Positions 1 through 8,472 of a DNA stretch of 64,000 nucleotides are shown here, in pieces. Origin of the DNA: Rhizobium sp. P38BS-XIX (lineage in GTDB: Bacteria; Pseudomonadota; Alphaproteobacteria; Rhizobiales; Rhizobiaceae); contig NZ_JABAIJ010000008.1 in NCBI RefSeq assembly GCF_012641435.1, positions 62,001 through 126,000 of the forward strand. The letters are read 5' to 3'. A program made the translations under genes and the position numbers. Numbering within the stretch: the stretch's first letter is position 1; the number at the start of each line of letters is the position of its first letter. Under the pieces are notes generated by a model. The model saw only the letters and a list, made by a program, of their open reading frames with translations. It ran no database searches and was not told where the DNA came from.

Positions 1-395
1 TTTGTGAGGTTGTCGTTGTGCTCGCTATCCGAAGAGCGCTCGCAAGCGGGACAGTTAATGCCGGACTGCTGGCTGGGCTTGCGCATCATGACCTCCACGC
101 GAGCCTCGTGGCGATGCATGAAGATCCGGCACGGCGTTGGCAGATCAAGGATCTGGCGGCCATCGCGGCAATGTCCCGCAGCCGCTTTATCGAAGCTTTC
201 AAGCAAACGATTGGACAGCCGCCGGCGGCCTATCTCACCAGCTGGCGCCTAGCCCTGGGGCGCGTCGAGTTGCGGTCGGGGCGAAGCGCCAAGGTCGCGG
301 CTGCTTTAGTTGGCTTTGGAAGTGCTGCTGCTTTTTCCCGTGCCTATCTCCGTCAATACGGTTATCCGCCGAGCCACGAATGCCGTCACGTCTGA
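1..395 (+). CDS. AraC-family transcriptional regulator, 3' part (cut by window edge)
   Basis: This is the C-terminal part of an AraC/XylS-type activator. The frame is already open at base 3, so the true start lies left of the window. The visible residues form the two helix-turn-helix units of the AraC DNA-binding domain: a first unit around WQIKDLAAIAAMSRSRF and a second around VGFGSAAAFSRAY, ending in the usual YGYPPSH-like tail. The sensor domain is missing from view, so the ligand cannot be guessed. The gene is read toward the protease gene, but the roughly 150 bp gap with its own promoter-like sequence argues against one operon. Confidence 0.85.
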   Translation, partial: CEVVVVLAIRRALASGTVNAGLLAGLAHHDLHASLVAMHEDPARRWQIKDLAAIAAMSRSRFIEAFKQTIGQPPAAYLTSWRLALGRVELRSGRSAKVAAALVGFGSAAAFSRAYLRQYGYPPSHECRHV

Positions 396-498
396 ACTGG
401 AATTTAAATGCAGTTTTCTGTCGGCCGTGCAAAAACAAAATCGAAATATCGAACTCTTCTTCAAATTTTGAAAACTTAACCTTGGCTACAAGATAGAG

Positions 499-528
499 TT
501 GCATTGGTGCGTTACTGAGTTCTATTAT
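499..528 (+). promoter_or_regulatory. Candidate sigma-70 promoter of the protease gene
   Basis: TTGCAT, 18 bp spacer, then TATTAT, ending 23 bp before the protease start codon. Both hexamers are close to consensus and the surrounding 396-551 stretch is clearly more A+T rich than the genes. Seen by eye only. Confidence 0.35.
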
Positions 529-551
529 TCTGGTGTTCCGGGGAACTTCGT

Positions 552-1760
552 ATGTCGCCTTTGTTTCGTATACTTTTCGCGTCTATTTTATCGACAGGCA
601 TTGCATCGAACTGCCTGGCTGACAGTCCAAATTCTTCCGGCACCGGTTTTGCTGTCACCAGTGATGGATGGCTGCTGACGAATGCTCACGTGGTCGAAGC
701 GTGCAGCCGGATCGAGGTAAAGGGAAAGGGTGACGCCACCGATCCCCGGATCGATTCCAACAACGATCTTGCCCTGATCAAGATCGCTGCTCCAGAGCCA
801 TTGAAGCCTCTTGTGTTTCGCCGATCGGCAACGCGACTTGGTGAGGATCTGATTGCGATTGGTTATCCTCTCGCCACGCTACTGGCAGATTCTGTGAAAG
901 TCACAACGGGAAACGTCAACGCGCTGGCCGGGGTGCGAAACGACACGAGATACCTCCAGATATCCACGCCGATTCAACCTGGAAATTCCGGTGGCCCGGT
1001 GGTTGATCGGGACGGATTCCTGATGGGCATCACGAGCGCTACGCTTTCAAAGGAGACGGCCGATCAAATTGGGATAACCGCCCAGAATGTGAATTTTGCG
1101 ATACGGGCGTCTGTCGCGGATCTGTTCATGCAGTCGCAAAGTATCGCGAGCCAGTCAGGCGACAGGGCTGCGGATCAGCCGCCGATCTCGACAGCCGATC
1201 TCGCCGAAAAACTGACGCCTTCGGTGTTTCAGATTCTCTGCTACGGCAAGCCGGAAGCACAAGCGGCTGTCCAGCCTCCTCAATCATCGACGAGCGCACC
1301 TGCTCAGCCGACTACGGCAGCCCTGATCGATGCCCGCGGTTGCGATGCCATTGGTTTCGATTATCGCACGGTGAAGGACGTTACCTACAGCGATTGCCAC
1401 GAGATTTGCGAAAGCGATGGGCGCTGCAAGGCGATCACCTACAACACGAAATACGGTGTCTGCTTTCTGAAAGACAATGTGGTGGCGTTGATCCGGAATA
1501 GTGACGCTCTTGCAGCGTATTCTTCCATGAAGGCGACCAGCGTCATCATGTCTGATTTCACCAGCTACTCAGGAATGGATACGCCTGGTGGTGATTACAG
1601 GAGACTGCGGGATACGAACTATCTCGAGTGTTTCACGGCATGTATTGGCGACAATGTCTGCAAAGCCTTCTCTTACATTCCCAAAAAATCGGAGTGTTGG
1701 CTCAAGGATTCGCTGGGGCATCCACGGATCACGAAGGGCGTCGAGCTCGGCGTGAAATAG
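552..1760 (+). CDS. Exported trypsin-like (HtrA/DegP type) serine protease with two C-terminal PAN/Apple-like modules
   Basis: 402 aa. Residues 1-23 form a signal peptide (hydrophobic stretch ending near CLA/D). Residues about 28-195 are a chymotrypsin-fold protease with the full triad: H46 in TNAHVV, D72 in NNDLALI, and S146 in GNSGGP. No PDZ domain follows. Instead there is a Pro/Ser/Ala-rich linker (about 235-258) and two cysteine-rich modules, about 264-330 and 341-402. Each has the C-x-x-x-C and C-K-A-x-(S/T)-Y pattern with a later C-F/W-L-K that is typical of PAN/Apple domains. PAN modules bind proteins or carbohydrates, so the enzyme may be directed to a surface substrate; that is inference. 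A GGGGAAC ribosome site precedes the ATG. The gene is apparently monocistronic. Confidence 0.85.
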   Translation: MSPLFRILFASILSTGIASNCLADSPNSSGTGFAVTSDGWLLTNAHVVEACSRIEVKGKGDATDPRIDSNNDLALIKIAAPEPLKPLVFRRSATRLGEDLIAIGYPLATLLADSVKVTTGNVNALAGVRNDTRYLQISTPIQPGNSGGPVVDRDGFLMGITSATLSKETADQIGITAQNVNFAIRASVADLFMQSQSIASQSGDRAADQPPISTADLAEKLTPSVFQILCYGKPEAQAAVQPPQSSTSAPAQPTTAALIDARGCDAIGFDYRTVKDVTYSDCHEICESDGRCKAITYNTKYGVCFLKDNVVALIRNSDALAAYSSMKATSVIMSDFTSYSGMDTPGGDYRRLRDTNYLECFTACIGDNVCKAFSYIPKKSECWLKDSLGHPRITKGVELGVK

Positions 1761-1845
1761 TATGCAAAGCGCGCTCCAGCCCTGCAGTCCGACGATATCG
1801 ATCTGAGCGGTCTGGAGATCAGGAGAATGTCCATGTGCGCCCGCA

Positions 1846-2691
1846 TCAGCCAAATACGCGTTTGAGAACGATATTGGCGCTGTCGGCCACCTGATCGCCG
1901 TCGGTGAACAGCGGTCTCCAGGCGGAGACGCCTCTTGCGACTTCGGGGCCGCTGACTGCGCTGGAAAATGCCTCGGCACCGATGATGTCCGAATAGCCGC
2001 TTTCCTTGAGGATTTGCAACAAGGGCCCGAAGTCTATCGCGCCGCGATCGAGCAACCCGCGGTCATTTTGATCCATCTCGAAATAGACGAGGTAGGGAAG
2101 AGCGCGCTTGAGCGCAGCCGCCATATCGGCCTCTTCCATGTTCATGTGGAACGTATCGAGATGGAGAAAGAGGTTGTCCGAGCCGCTCAGCTTTACGAAC
2201 GCGATGGCGTCGTCAACCGTATTGAACATGTTCGTTTCGTAGCGATTGAGGATTTCCATCGCAAGACGAATGCCCATCGGTTTGGCCTCGTCGGCGAGGA
2301 TGGCGAGGGAGTCCGCAGCGACTTTTCTCTGCGCATCGGTCGCCGCCGCGTCCGCCTTGCCGAACAGCCCGTAAATGATGCCGCCCATGTGATAGGCCCC
2401 CATATCGCGGGCGAGCTTCAAGGAGGCGCGATGGCGATCAAGGCCGCGTTTGCGAATGTCCGGGTCGAGACTGGAGATGTCCGCGTCCGGGAGCTGGGTC
2501 GCGGTCACGACAGGCGTAATGCCTTGCGCGTCGAACACGCGCGCAATCTCGGACGGGTGGATCGCGGCATGGTCGCGCATGGGAATGACGACATGGTTGA
2601 AGCCTTTGGCGGCCGCTTTCGGGGCGACGTACTCCACGGCTTCCGGAGACCAGCCCGGGATCCAGGCGTAGGAATGAATGCTCTTTTTCAT
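1846..2691 (-). CDS. Sugar epimerase/isomerase, TIM-barrel, D-tagatose 3-epimerase-like, with altered metal site
   Basis: 281 aa, xylose-isomerase-like TIM barrel of the ketose 3-epimerase type. Spacings match the metal site of D-psicose 3-epimerase (E152, D185, H211, E246): E146, D179 and E240 are present, as are the substrate-contact counterparts E152, H182 and R211. The position of the third ligand (H211) is E205 here. The protein may still bind metal through Glu, may have changed reaction, or may be inactive. It is the last gene of the uxu operon, 43 bp after uxuB, and so likely handles a ketose or keto-acid feeding the mannonate/fructuronate route. Confidence 0.75.
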   Translation of the reverse strand: MKKSIHSYAWIPGWSPEAVEYVAPKAAAKGFNHVVIPMRDHAAIHPSEIARVFDAQGITPVVTATQLPDADISSLDPDIRKRGLDRHRASLKLARDMGAYHMGGIIYGLFGKADAAATDAQRKVAADSLAILADEAKPMGIRLAMEILNRYETNMFNTVDDAIAFVKLSGSDNLFLHLDTFHMNMEEADMAAALKRALPYLVYFEMDQNDRGLLDRGAIDFGPLLQILKESGYSDIIGAEAFSSAVSGPEVARGVSAWRPLFTDGDQVADSANIVLKRVFG

Positions 2692-2734
2692 CGAAACTCC
2701 TCATGCGCGGGTACTGCGTCGAGACCCCTGTAAA

Positions 2735-4156
2735 TTACCGGCTCAGTTCCCCGTCGATGGTGGCCATCTGTTCGCATAGGGCTTTTTTCCAGAACGGGTT
2801 GTTCGCCAGGGCATCGGGGAAAAGGCCGGGCACATCGAGAAACGATTGAAGAGGATCGCTGACCGTGCGGGCTTTCAAAGCGGCTTCAAGCAATTCGGGT
2901 GCGCGGGGATCATTCAGGCTGTCCTGGCGCGACACAAAGCTCAGCCAGAGTGCCGTCACGTAAGCGAAACTGCCGATCTCGCCGTCCGCAGCCAGCGTAT
3001 CCAAGGCCGGCGAGAAGATGCGCTGCGGCAATTTCTGTGTGCCGTCCATGGCGATCTGTGCGGTGCGGTGCGCGATTGCCGGGCTTGAAAAGCGAGCCAG
3101 CAACTCATCGATATATCCGTCGATATCAATGCCCGGCACCGGATCAAGCGTTTTCGCTGCTGCCTGCATGTGACTGCGAATTCGAGCCACATATTGTGGG
3201 ACGGCCATCACGTCGCGGACGTATTCAAGTCCGTGCAATTGGCCAAGATAGGCGATCAGGGAATGCGCGCCGTTGAGAAGCCGCAGCTTCATCTTTTCAT
3301 AGGGAGCAACATCCTTGACAAAGAGAGCGCCCGCCACTTCCCAGGCAGGTCGCCCGGATATGAAATGATCTTCGATGACCCATTGCCTGAAGCTTTCGGT
3401 CTCCAACGCCAGATGGTCTTCTGCACCGAGCAGAGCTCTGGCGCGATCGAGCGTATCCTGCGTTGGCGCCGGCACGATGCGATCCACCATCGTATTGGGA
3501 AAAGCACCCTCGCGTTCGATCCACGCGGCGAGTTGTTCATTCCGGTGCCTTGCCATCTCCAGTACCAGCCGCTTAACGACGTCGCCGTTGGAGGGCAGGT
3601 TGTCGCAGCAAAGCACGGTGAACGGAGCCTCTCCCGCCGCATGCCGTCGCGCCAGTCCTTCGACGATGTAACCTATCACGCCAACCGGATTTCCGGGCGA
3701 ACGTAGATCGTGCGAGACTGCGGCGTGGTCATGGTCAAGGCCACCGCTGGCGGCATCGAGCCCATAGGCCTTTTCGGTGACGGTGAGGCTGACGATCCGG
3801 ATCGTGGGATCCGCGAGATATTTCAAGACGTCATCGGCATCGACACTGGCGGCCAGGGCGTCGACGATAGAGCCTACGACACGAATATCTTCGCCTTCGG
3901 CGCGCCGCGCCGTTACGGAATAGAGGAAATCCTGCGCCTTGAGATCATCGACGATTTCACGCGAGCGCAGACTGACGCCGACGATGCCCCAGGCGCCGCC
4001 CGAATGCGTCATGGCGTCTTCCGTATAAATGGCCTGATGTGCACGGTGAAACGCGCCAAGCCCGATATGAAGTATCCCCGGCGTTGCGGGCGCCTTGTCC
4101 ATGGCGGAGCGTGCGACATCGGCGGGCAGTTGGTATTGGCGGGAAAGCAGCGGCAT
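2735..4156 (-). CDS. uxuB: Mannitol dehydrogenase family oxidoreductase, probable fructuronate reductase
   Basis: 473 aa, the usual length of long-chain polyol dehydrogenases. The N-terminus has the nucleotide-binding motif HIGLGAFHRAHQ, and around residues 290-305 the family signature KMKLRLLNGAHS supplies the catalytic Lys and the Asn/His pair. The family includes mannitol 2-dehydrogenase, tagaturonate reductase and fructuronate reductase. The next upstream gene is mannonate dehydratase with only 2 bp between them, which favours D-mannonate:NAD(P) oxidoreductase (fructuronate reductase). It would act in the cytoplasm, interconverting D-fructuronate and D-mannonate. Mannitol or arabitol dehydrogenase activity cannot be excluded from sequence alone. 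Confidence 0.85.
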   Translation of the reverse strand: MPLLSRQYQLPADVARSAMDKAPATPGILHIGLGAFHRAHQAIYTEDAMTHSGGAWGIVGVSLRSREIVDDLKAQDFLYSVTARRAEGEDIRVVGSIVDALAASVDADDVLKYLADPTIRIVSLTVTEKAYGLDAASGGLDHDHAAVSHDLRSPGNPVGVIGYIVEGLARRHAAGEAPFTVLCCDNLPSNGDVVKRLVLEMARHRNEQLAAWIEREGAFPNTMVDRIVPAPTQDTLDRARALLGAEDHLALETESFRQWVIEDHFISGRPAWEVAGALFVKDVAPYEKMKLRLLNGAHSLIAYLGQLHGLEYVRDVMAVPQYVARIRSHMQAAAKTLDPVPGIDIDGYIDELLARFSSPAIAHRTAQIAMDGTQKLPQRIFSPALDTLAADGEIGSFAYVTALWLSFVSRQDSLNDPRAPELLEAALKARTVSDPLQSFLDVPGLFPDALANNPFWKKALCEQMATIDGELSR

Positions 4157-4158
4157 AC

Positions 4159-5355
4159 CTATTTCATTCCATGAATTGCGTGTGACAAGGCTCGCTCTAT
4201 GCCCCGGAGCTCTGCAAGACCTTTCAGACGTCCAATGGCCGGATAGCCAGGCTGGGCGCCGCGTTTGAGGTCGTCGAGGATTTCCTGGCCGTGATCGGGG
4301 CGCATGGGGATCTGGTGATCGACGCGACCCTCCGCTTTCCGCCGCCGTTCCTCCTCGATGATTGCGGCCACGACCGCCACCATATCCGTCTGACCTTCGA
4401 GGTGTTCGTCCTCATAGAAGGAGCATGGCGTGGCATGCTCTTCACGCCGGACGTTGCGCAGGTGCAGGAAGTGAATGCGTGGCGCCAGCTTACGGATCAT
4501 CGCAGGAAGATCGTTGGCGGCGCGGGCGCCAAGCGAGCCTGTGCAGAAGGTCACGCCGTTTGCCTTCAGGTCGACGGCTGAAAGGATCGTCTCGTAGTCT
4601 TCCAGCTTGGAGAGAATGCGGGGCAGCCCGAGCAGCGGCCACGGCGGATCGTCACCATGTGCGCAAAGTCGCATGCCGAGTTCTTCGGCAACCGGGGCGA
4701 CTTCCGAAAGGAAGTCGATCAGCTGCCTCTGCAGGGCCTCGGCGTCAATGCCGGCGTAGCGAGCCAGATGTGCGCGAAGCTCTTCGAGAGAGTAGATATC
4801 GGCTGCACCGGGAAGCCCCGCGCCGACATTTCTCGAAATGGCAATCCGCTCATTCTCCGTCATCGACGAGAAGCGACGAGACGCGCTCTCGATCAGTCCG
4901 GCATCATAGTCTTTCGCCGCGCCGGCCCGCTTGAGGAGGTGGAGATCGAAGGCGACGAAATCGACAAGGTCGAAGCGCATGGTCTTTGCGCCATGCCCCG
5001 TGGACCAACGCAGATCGGTGCGAGTCCAGTCCAGGACCGGCATGAAATTATAGCAGATCGTTTCGATGCCGATCGCGTTCAGGCGCTTCAGCGTTTCTTT
5101 CCAGGCTGCGATATGGGCTTTGTAATCGCCAGTCCCGCTCTTGATGTCCTCGGAAATCGGAATGCTTTCGACAATATCCCAGCTAAGGCCGCCGGCTTCG
5201 ATTTCCTGCTGACGTTTGACGATCTCGTTTACCGGCCAGGCCGTGCCGGTCGGAATGTGATGCAAGGAGCTGACGATCCCGTGCGCTCCGGCCTGGGCGG
5301 CATCCTGGACGCTGACTTTGTCGATTGGGCCGAACCAGCGCCATGTATGTTTCAT
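4159..5355 (-). CDS. uxuA: Mannonate dehydratase
   Basis: 398 aa, the family length. It removes water from D-mannonate to give 2-keto-3-deoxygluconate, the entry to the KDG/Entner-Doudoroff route. Characteristic stretches are the N-terminal TWRWFGPIDKVS, the GIVSSLHHIPTG segment, CYNFMPVLDWTRTDL, and the metal-site segment LCAHGDDPPW. It follows the importer ATPase gene by 45 bp and precedes uxuB by 2 bp, a clear operon. No truncation or odd composition is seen. Confidence 0.93.
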   Translation of the reverse strand: MKHTWRWFGPIDKVSVQDAAQAGAHGIVSSLHHIPTGTAWPVNEIVKRQQEIEAGGLSWDIVESIPISEDIKSGTGDYKAHIAAWKETLKRLNAIGIETICYNFMPVLDWTRTDLRWSTGHGAKTMRFDLVDFVAFDLHLLKRAGAAKDYDAGLIESASRRFSSMTENERIAISRNVGAGLPGAADIYSLEELRAHLARYAGIDAEALQRQLIDFLSEVAPVAEELGMRLCAHGDDPPWPLLGLPRILSKLEDYETILSAVDLKANGVTFCTGSLGARAANDLPAMIRKLAPRIHFLHLRNVRREEHATPCSFYEDEHLEGQTDMVAVVAAIIEEERRRKAEGRVDHQIPMRPDHGQEILDDLKRGAQPGYPAIGRLKGLAELRGIERALSHAIHGMK

Positions 5356-5400
5356 TCCAATACCTCCGAAACTGAATGCTTGTGCGAGAGCGGAAACCGG

Positions 5401-6186
5401 TCAGCCGTCCCAGCCGAGATGGCTGAGGAAGTCGCGCGTGCGTTCCGCCTGCGGATTGTCGAAAATCTGGGCCGGCGGGCCTTGTTCGACGATGCTGCCC
5501 TTGTCGAAGACGATCACCCAGTCAGCCACGCGGCGGGCAAAGGTCATTTCATGTGTCACGACGATCATCGTCATGCCCTCTTCGGCGAGGCGTTTCATGA
5601 CGTTGAGAACTTCGCCGATGGTTTCCGGATCGAGCGCCGAGGTCGGTTCGTCGAACAACATTACCTCCGGCTCCATCGCGAGAGCCCGGGCAATCGCGAC
5701 GCGCTGCTGCTGGCCGCCGGAAAGATTGGCAGGGTATTTATCCGCCTTGTCGGCCAGTCCGACCTTTTCCAGCAGGGCGACAGCACGCTTGCGCGCTTCC
5801 GCGCCCGAGACCTTGAGAACGGTCAGCGGGCCAACGGTGATGTTTTCCAGAACGGTCTTATGCGGGAAAAGCTCGAAATTCTGGAAGACCATGCCCATTC
5901 GCTGACGAACCTGGCGAATGCCGGCCTTGGTCGCAGGCAAGGGCTTGCCGTCAAACAGCAATTCGCCGCTCTGGATCTGTTCCAGGGCATTGGTCGTCCG
6001 CAGCAGGGTGGACTTGCCCGAGCCGGAAGGCCCGATCAGGCAGACGACTTCACCCTTGTTGACCCGCGCCGTGACGGATCCAATGGCGACGAATTCGCCA
6101 TACTGCTTGCGGATGCTGCGGTATTCGACGACGGGCGTCAGGGCGGCATTCTTTCGGTTCTCAATCTCTGCAGCCACCGTGGTCAT
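5401..6186 (-). CDS. ABC transporter ATP-binding protein, polar amino acid (GlnQ/HisP) type
   Basis: 261 aa from the chosen ATG (MTTVAAE). An upstream in-frame start at 6252 would invade the permease gene by 70 bp; the chosen one overlaps it by 4 bp (ATGA), the usual coupled arrangement. Walker A GPSGSGKST, signature LSGGQQQRVAIARAL and Walker B VMLFDEPTSALD are intact, followed by the His switch (VVTHEM). It drives import by the two permeases encoded just upstream. The family normally carries amino acids or opines, but the following uxuA/uxuB genes suggest a sugar-acid or amino-sugar-acid substrate. Confidence 0.92.
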   Translation of the reverse strand: MTTVAAEIENRKNAALTPVVEYRSIRKQYGEFVAIGSVTARVNKGEVVCLIGPSGSGKSTLLRTTNALEQIQSGELLFDGKPLPATKAGIRQVRQRMGMVFQNFELFPHKTVLENITVGPLTVLKVSGAEARKRAVALLEKVGLADKADKYPANLSGGQQQRVAIARALAMEPEVMLFDEPTSALDPETIGEVLNVMKRLAEEGMTMIVVTHEMTFARRVADWVIVFDKGSIVEQGPPAQIFDNPQAERTRDFLSHLGWDG

Positions 6187-6842
6187 TCTTTTACTCCCCA
6201 GGTCTTGTAGATGCGGTCGACCAGTTTGGCCTGCGGATAGCCGAGGACCCAATAGATCGCCGCCATAGCGGTCAGAATTTCCAGCACGCGGAATGTCTGT
6301 GAGCGGATTTCCAATGCCGTGTGCGCGAGGTCGCCGACGGCGATAACGGAAACGAGCGAGGTGTCCTTGAACAGGGAGACCCAGGTGCTGGCAAGGACCG
6401 GCAAGACGCGCCGTGCGGCTTGCGGCAACACTATTTTCAGCATGGCTTCCGTGTGGCTCATGCCCAGCGCCAGCGCCGCTTCCGTCTGTCCTTTGCGGAT
6501 CGAATTTATACCGGCGCGGAAGGTCTCGGAATTATAGGCCGACACGTTAAGCGCCAGTGCCAGCAAACCGGTTCCGAAAGGCGAGAACGAGATATCCGTA
6601 AAGACCGGCAAGACGTAGAATGTCCAGTAGATCAAAATGATGATCGGGATGTTGCGGAAGAATTCCACGAAGCAGGCGCTGATGCCACTCAAGATGCGGT
6701 TGCTGGACAGGCGCATGAGCGCGAGCACGATGCCGCCGGGAATGGCCAGCAGCATGGTGAAGAAGGTGAGCAGGACGGTAATCAGAACGCCTTGCGCCAG
6801 CGCGCCGGAATTCTGCCAGACGACACTCCAGTCGAGGTTCAT
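6183..6842 (-). CDS. ABC transporter permease, polar amino acid (HisM/GlnP) type
   Basis: 219 aa integral membrane protein with about five hydrophobic segments. The family's EAA loop is recognisable around ALALGMSHTEAMLKIVLPQA, the contact site for the ATPase. It overlaps the preceding permease by 4 bp and the ATPase gene by 4 bp, so the three are translationally coupled. Inner-membrane half of a heterodimeric channel. Confidence 0.9.
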   Translation of the reverse strand: MNLDWSVVWQNSGALAQGVLITVLLTFFTMLLAIPGGIVLALMRLSSNRILSGISACFVEFFRNIPIIILIYWTFYVLPVFTDISFSPFGTGLLALALNVSAYNSETFRAGINSIRKGQTEAALALGMSHTEAMLKIVLPQAARRVLPVLASTWVSLFKDTSLVSVIAVGDLAHTALEIRSQTFRVLEILTAMAAIYWVLGYPQAKLVDRIYKTWGVKE

Positions 6843-7504
6843 GACCGCCCCCTGTATGCGATGTTCTTATAAATGAGGTCGATGGCGCGGGTGGTCGGAA
6901 ACAGGATGACGAAATAGACGACCATGGCGACTGTGAAGGCCTCCATAGGCCGGAAGCTCTGGCCGGAGACGGTTTCCGTCCGTTTCATCAATTCCGGCAC
7001 GGCGATGACTGCGGCGATCGCCGTATCCTTGATGGTGATCGACACGATCGAGCCGAGCGAGGGCAGCATGCGGATCAGCGCTTGCGGTAGAACGATCTTG
7101 CGCATCACCTGTGCCTCGGACATGCCGAGCACCAGGCCTGCCTGCGTCTGCCCGGCACGCACCGAGGTAATCCCGGCGCGGACGATTTCAGCCACATAGG
7201 CGCAGATATGGAAGGTGAGCGCGACGAGGGCCGCCCAGAAGGGCGGCAGGTTGACGCCGGTCACGATCGGCAGGGCGAAATAGATCCAGATCAGCACGAC
7301 GAGCACTGGAACGGCGCGCATGGAATCGATGTAGAAGACGAGTGGAATCGACACCCAGCGCGGCCCATACATTCGCCCCAGCGCGACCGCTATGCCGAAG
7401 ATCAGGCTCAACGCAACCGTCAGCACACTGAGCAGGATCGTCAGCCCGAGGCCGCCGGCCAGATATTGCCAGCTGTCCACGACAGCCGAAAAGTCGAAAT
7501 CCAT
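6839..7504 (-). CDS. ABC transporter permease, polar amino acid (HisQ/GlnP) type
   Basis: 221 aa, about five membrane segments, with the EAA loop at LVLGMSEAQVMRKIVLPQAL. It is similar in layout to the next permease but clearly diverged, consistent with a heterodimeric importer. It begins 111 bp after the binding-protein gene; that gap holds a repeated GGACGTCC palindrome that can form a hairpin and could lower permease expression relative to the binding protein. Confidence 0.9.
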   Translation of the reverse strand: MDFDFSAVVDSWQYLAGGLGLTILLSVLTVALSLIFGIAVALGRMYGPRWVSIPLVFYIDSMRAVPVLVVLIWIYFALPIVTGVNLPPFWAALVALTFHICAYVAEIVRAGITSVRAGQTQAGLVLGMSEAQVMRKIVLPQALIRMLPSLGSIVSITIKDTAIAAVIAVPELMKRTETVSGQSFRPMEAFTVAMVVYFVILFPTTRAIDLIYKNIAYRGRS

Positions 7505-7563
7505 GGCGCAGAACTCCGCCCGCGTCCGGCTGAACGCGGATCCATGTGGCGATGTTGGAATGA

Positions 7564-7595
7564 GGACGTCCCGACCGTCTTCGGAAAGGACGTCC
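7564..7595 (-). repeat. Paired GGACGTCC palindromes between binding protein and permease genes
   Basis: The self-complementary octamer GGACGTCC occurs at 7564-7571 and 7588-7595. The copies can pair with one another, with an inner CCG/CGG extension, giving a stem-loop in the mRNA just after the binding-protein stop codon. Such hairpins commonly protect the binding-protein message; that role is inferred. Confidence 0.45.
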
Positions 7596-7615
7596 CGCTA
7601 GAGCATGTTGGTCGC

Positions 7616-8449
7616 TTACTTCATCGTGTCGACGATGCGAGCTTCGTCGGCGTTCAGCTTTGGCTGCGTTTCCTTTTCGACCGCGCGAAGCCAGTCGAGG
7701 AAGGGAGCTTGTCCCTTATCGATCGCAAGACCGACAGGCGCTGCCTTTTCGGTCGAGTCCTGGCAATTATTGTCCTTCGGAAGGGCGGTGAGGCCAGGAA
7801 CCTTCTTGCTGAGGAGAACCCACTGGATGCGGTTGATGGCTGCGGCGTCGGCGCGCTTTGCCATGATTTCTTCGATGGGAGCAGGGGCGGCAGACGAAGT
7901 CACGCCGCGCAGCTTTGCTTTCGGAAAGCGTTCCTTGACCCAGTTTTCCTCGGCGCCGCCGATGAAATAGGCGATCGTGAAGTCCGGGCTGTTCACCGCA
8001 TCCACCGTCGCCGCATCAGCAAACTTCTTGTTGTTCTTCAGGCCGAACACGCACACGGAGGTCTTCGAATAGAGAACGAAATCGACAACCTTCAAGCGCT
8101 CCGGCGTTTCCGCCAGCGGCGTGATGCTCAGATCGACCTGGTTGGAGGCAAGGACGGGGACTTTGGTTTCGTGGCTCACCGGGACCGGCTGCAGCTTGAC
8201 GCCAAGTTCTTTGGCATATTCCTGCGCCAGCAGCCACGCCGGACCTTCCCACGGCTCACCGGAGCCGGTGGTGTTCTCCACAAGCCATGGCGTGTTCGCA
8301 AGCACACCAACACGCAGGACACCCGCTTTCTTGATGGCATCGATGCGCGGGCTCACGCCCGGAGCGGGCACGTCCGCGGCGAAAGCCGCGCCGGCTCCGA
8401 GGATCGAAGCGGCTAGGGTCAAAACAGAGATAAACTTGGATCCGATCAT
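7616..8449 (-). CDS. ABC transporter periplasmic substrate-binding protein, family 3 (amino-acid type)
   Basis: 277 aa from ATG at 8449, chosen because a GGGAGGAATT site lies just upstream and the protein then begins with a signal peptide (MIGSKFISVLTLAASILGAG, cleaved near AFA-AD). The rest is a type II binding-protein fold: GVLRVGVLANTPWLV opens lobe 1, and the polar substrate-contact region is around VDLSITPLAETPERL. It is secreted to the periplasm and delivers the substrate to the two permeases. Family membership is clear; the substrate is not, and the uxu genes downstream point to a sugar acid or derivative. Confidence 0.85.
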   Translation of the reverse strand: MIGSKFISVLTLAASILGAGAAFAADVPAPGVSPRIDAIKKAGVLRVGVLANTPWLVENTTGSGEPWEGPAWLLAQEYAKELGVKLQPVPVSHETKVPVLASNQVDLSITPLAETPERLKVVDFVLYSKTSVCVFGLKNNKKFADAATVDAVNSPDFTIAYFIGGAEENWVKERFPKAKLRGVTSSAAPAPIEEIMAKRADAAAINRIQWVLLSKKVPGLTALPKDNNCQDSTEKAAPVGLAIDKGQAPFLDWLRAVEKETQPKLNADEARIVDTMK

Positions 8450-8472
8450 GGCAATTCCTCCCGGTAGCCGTT

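Noticed and set aside
5318..5905. Plus-strand frame next to the uxuA start
   Set aside because: Overlaps the divergent coding frames of uxuA and the ATPase; Ser/Arg-rich shadow translation.
4657..6210. Plus-strand open frame of 517 codons
   Set aside because: It is antisense to uxuA and the ABC ATPase, which both have intact family motifs. Long antisense frames are expected from the codon bias of high-G+C genes.
7208..8416. Plus-strand open frame of 402 codons
   Set aside because: Antisense to the permease and binding-protein genes; no domain character.
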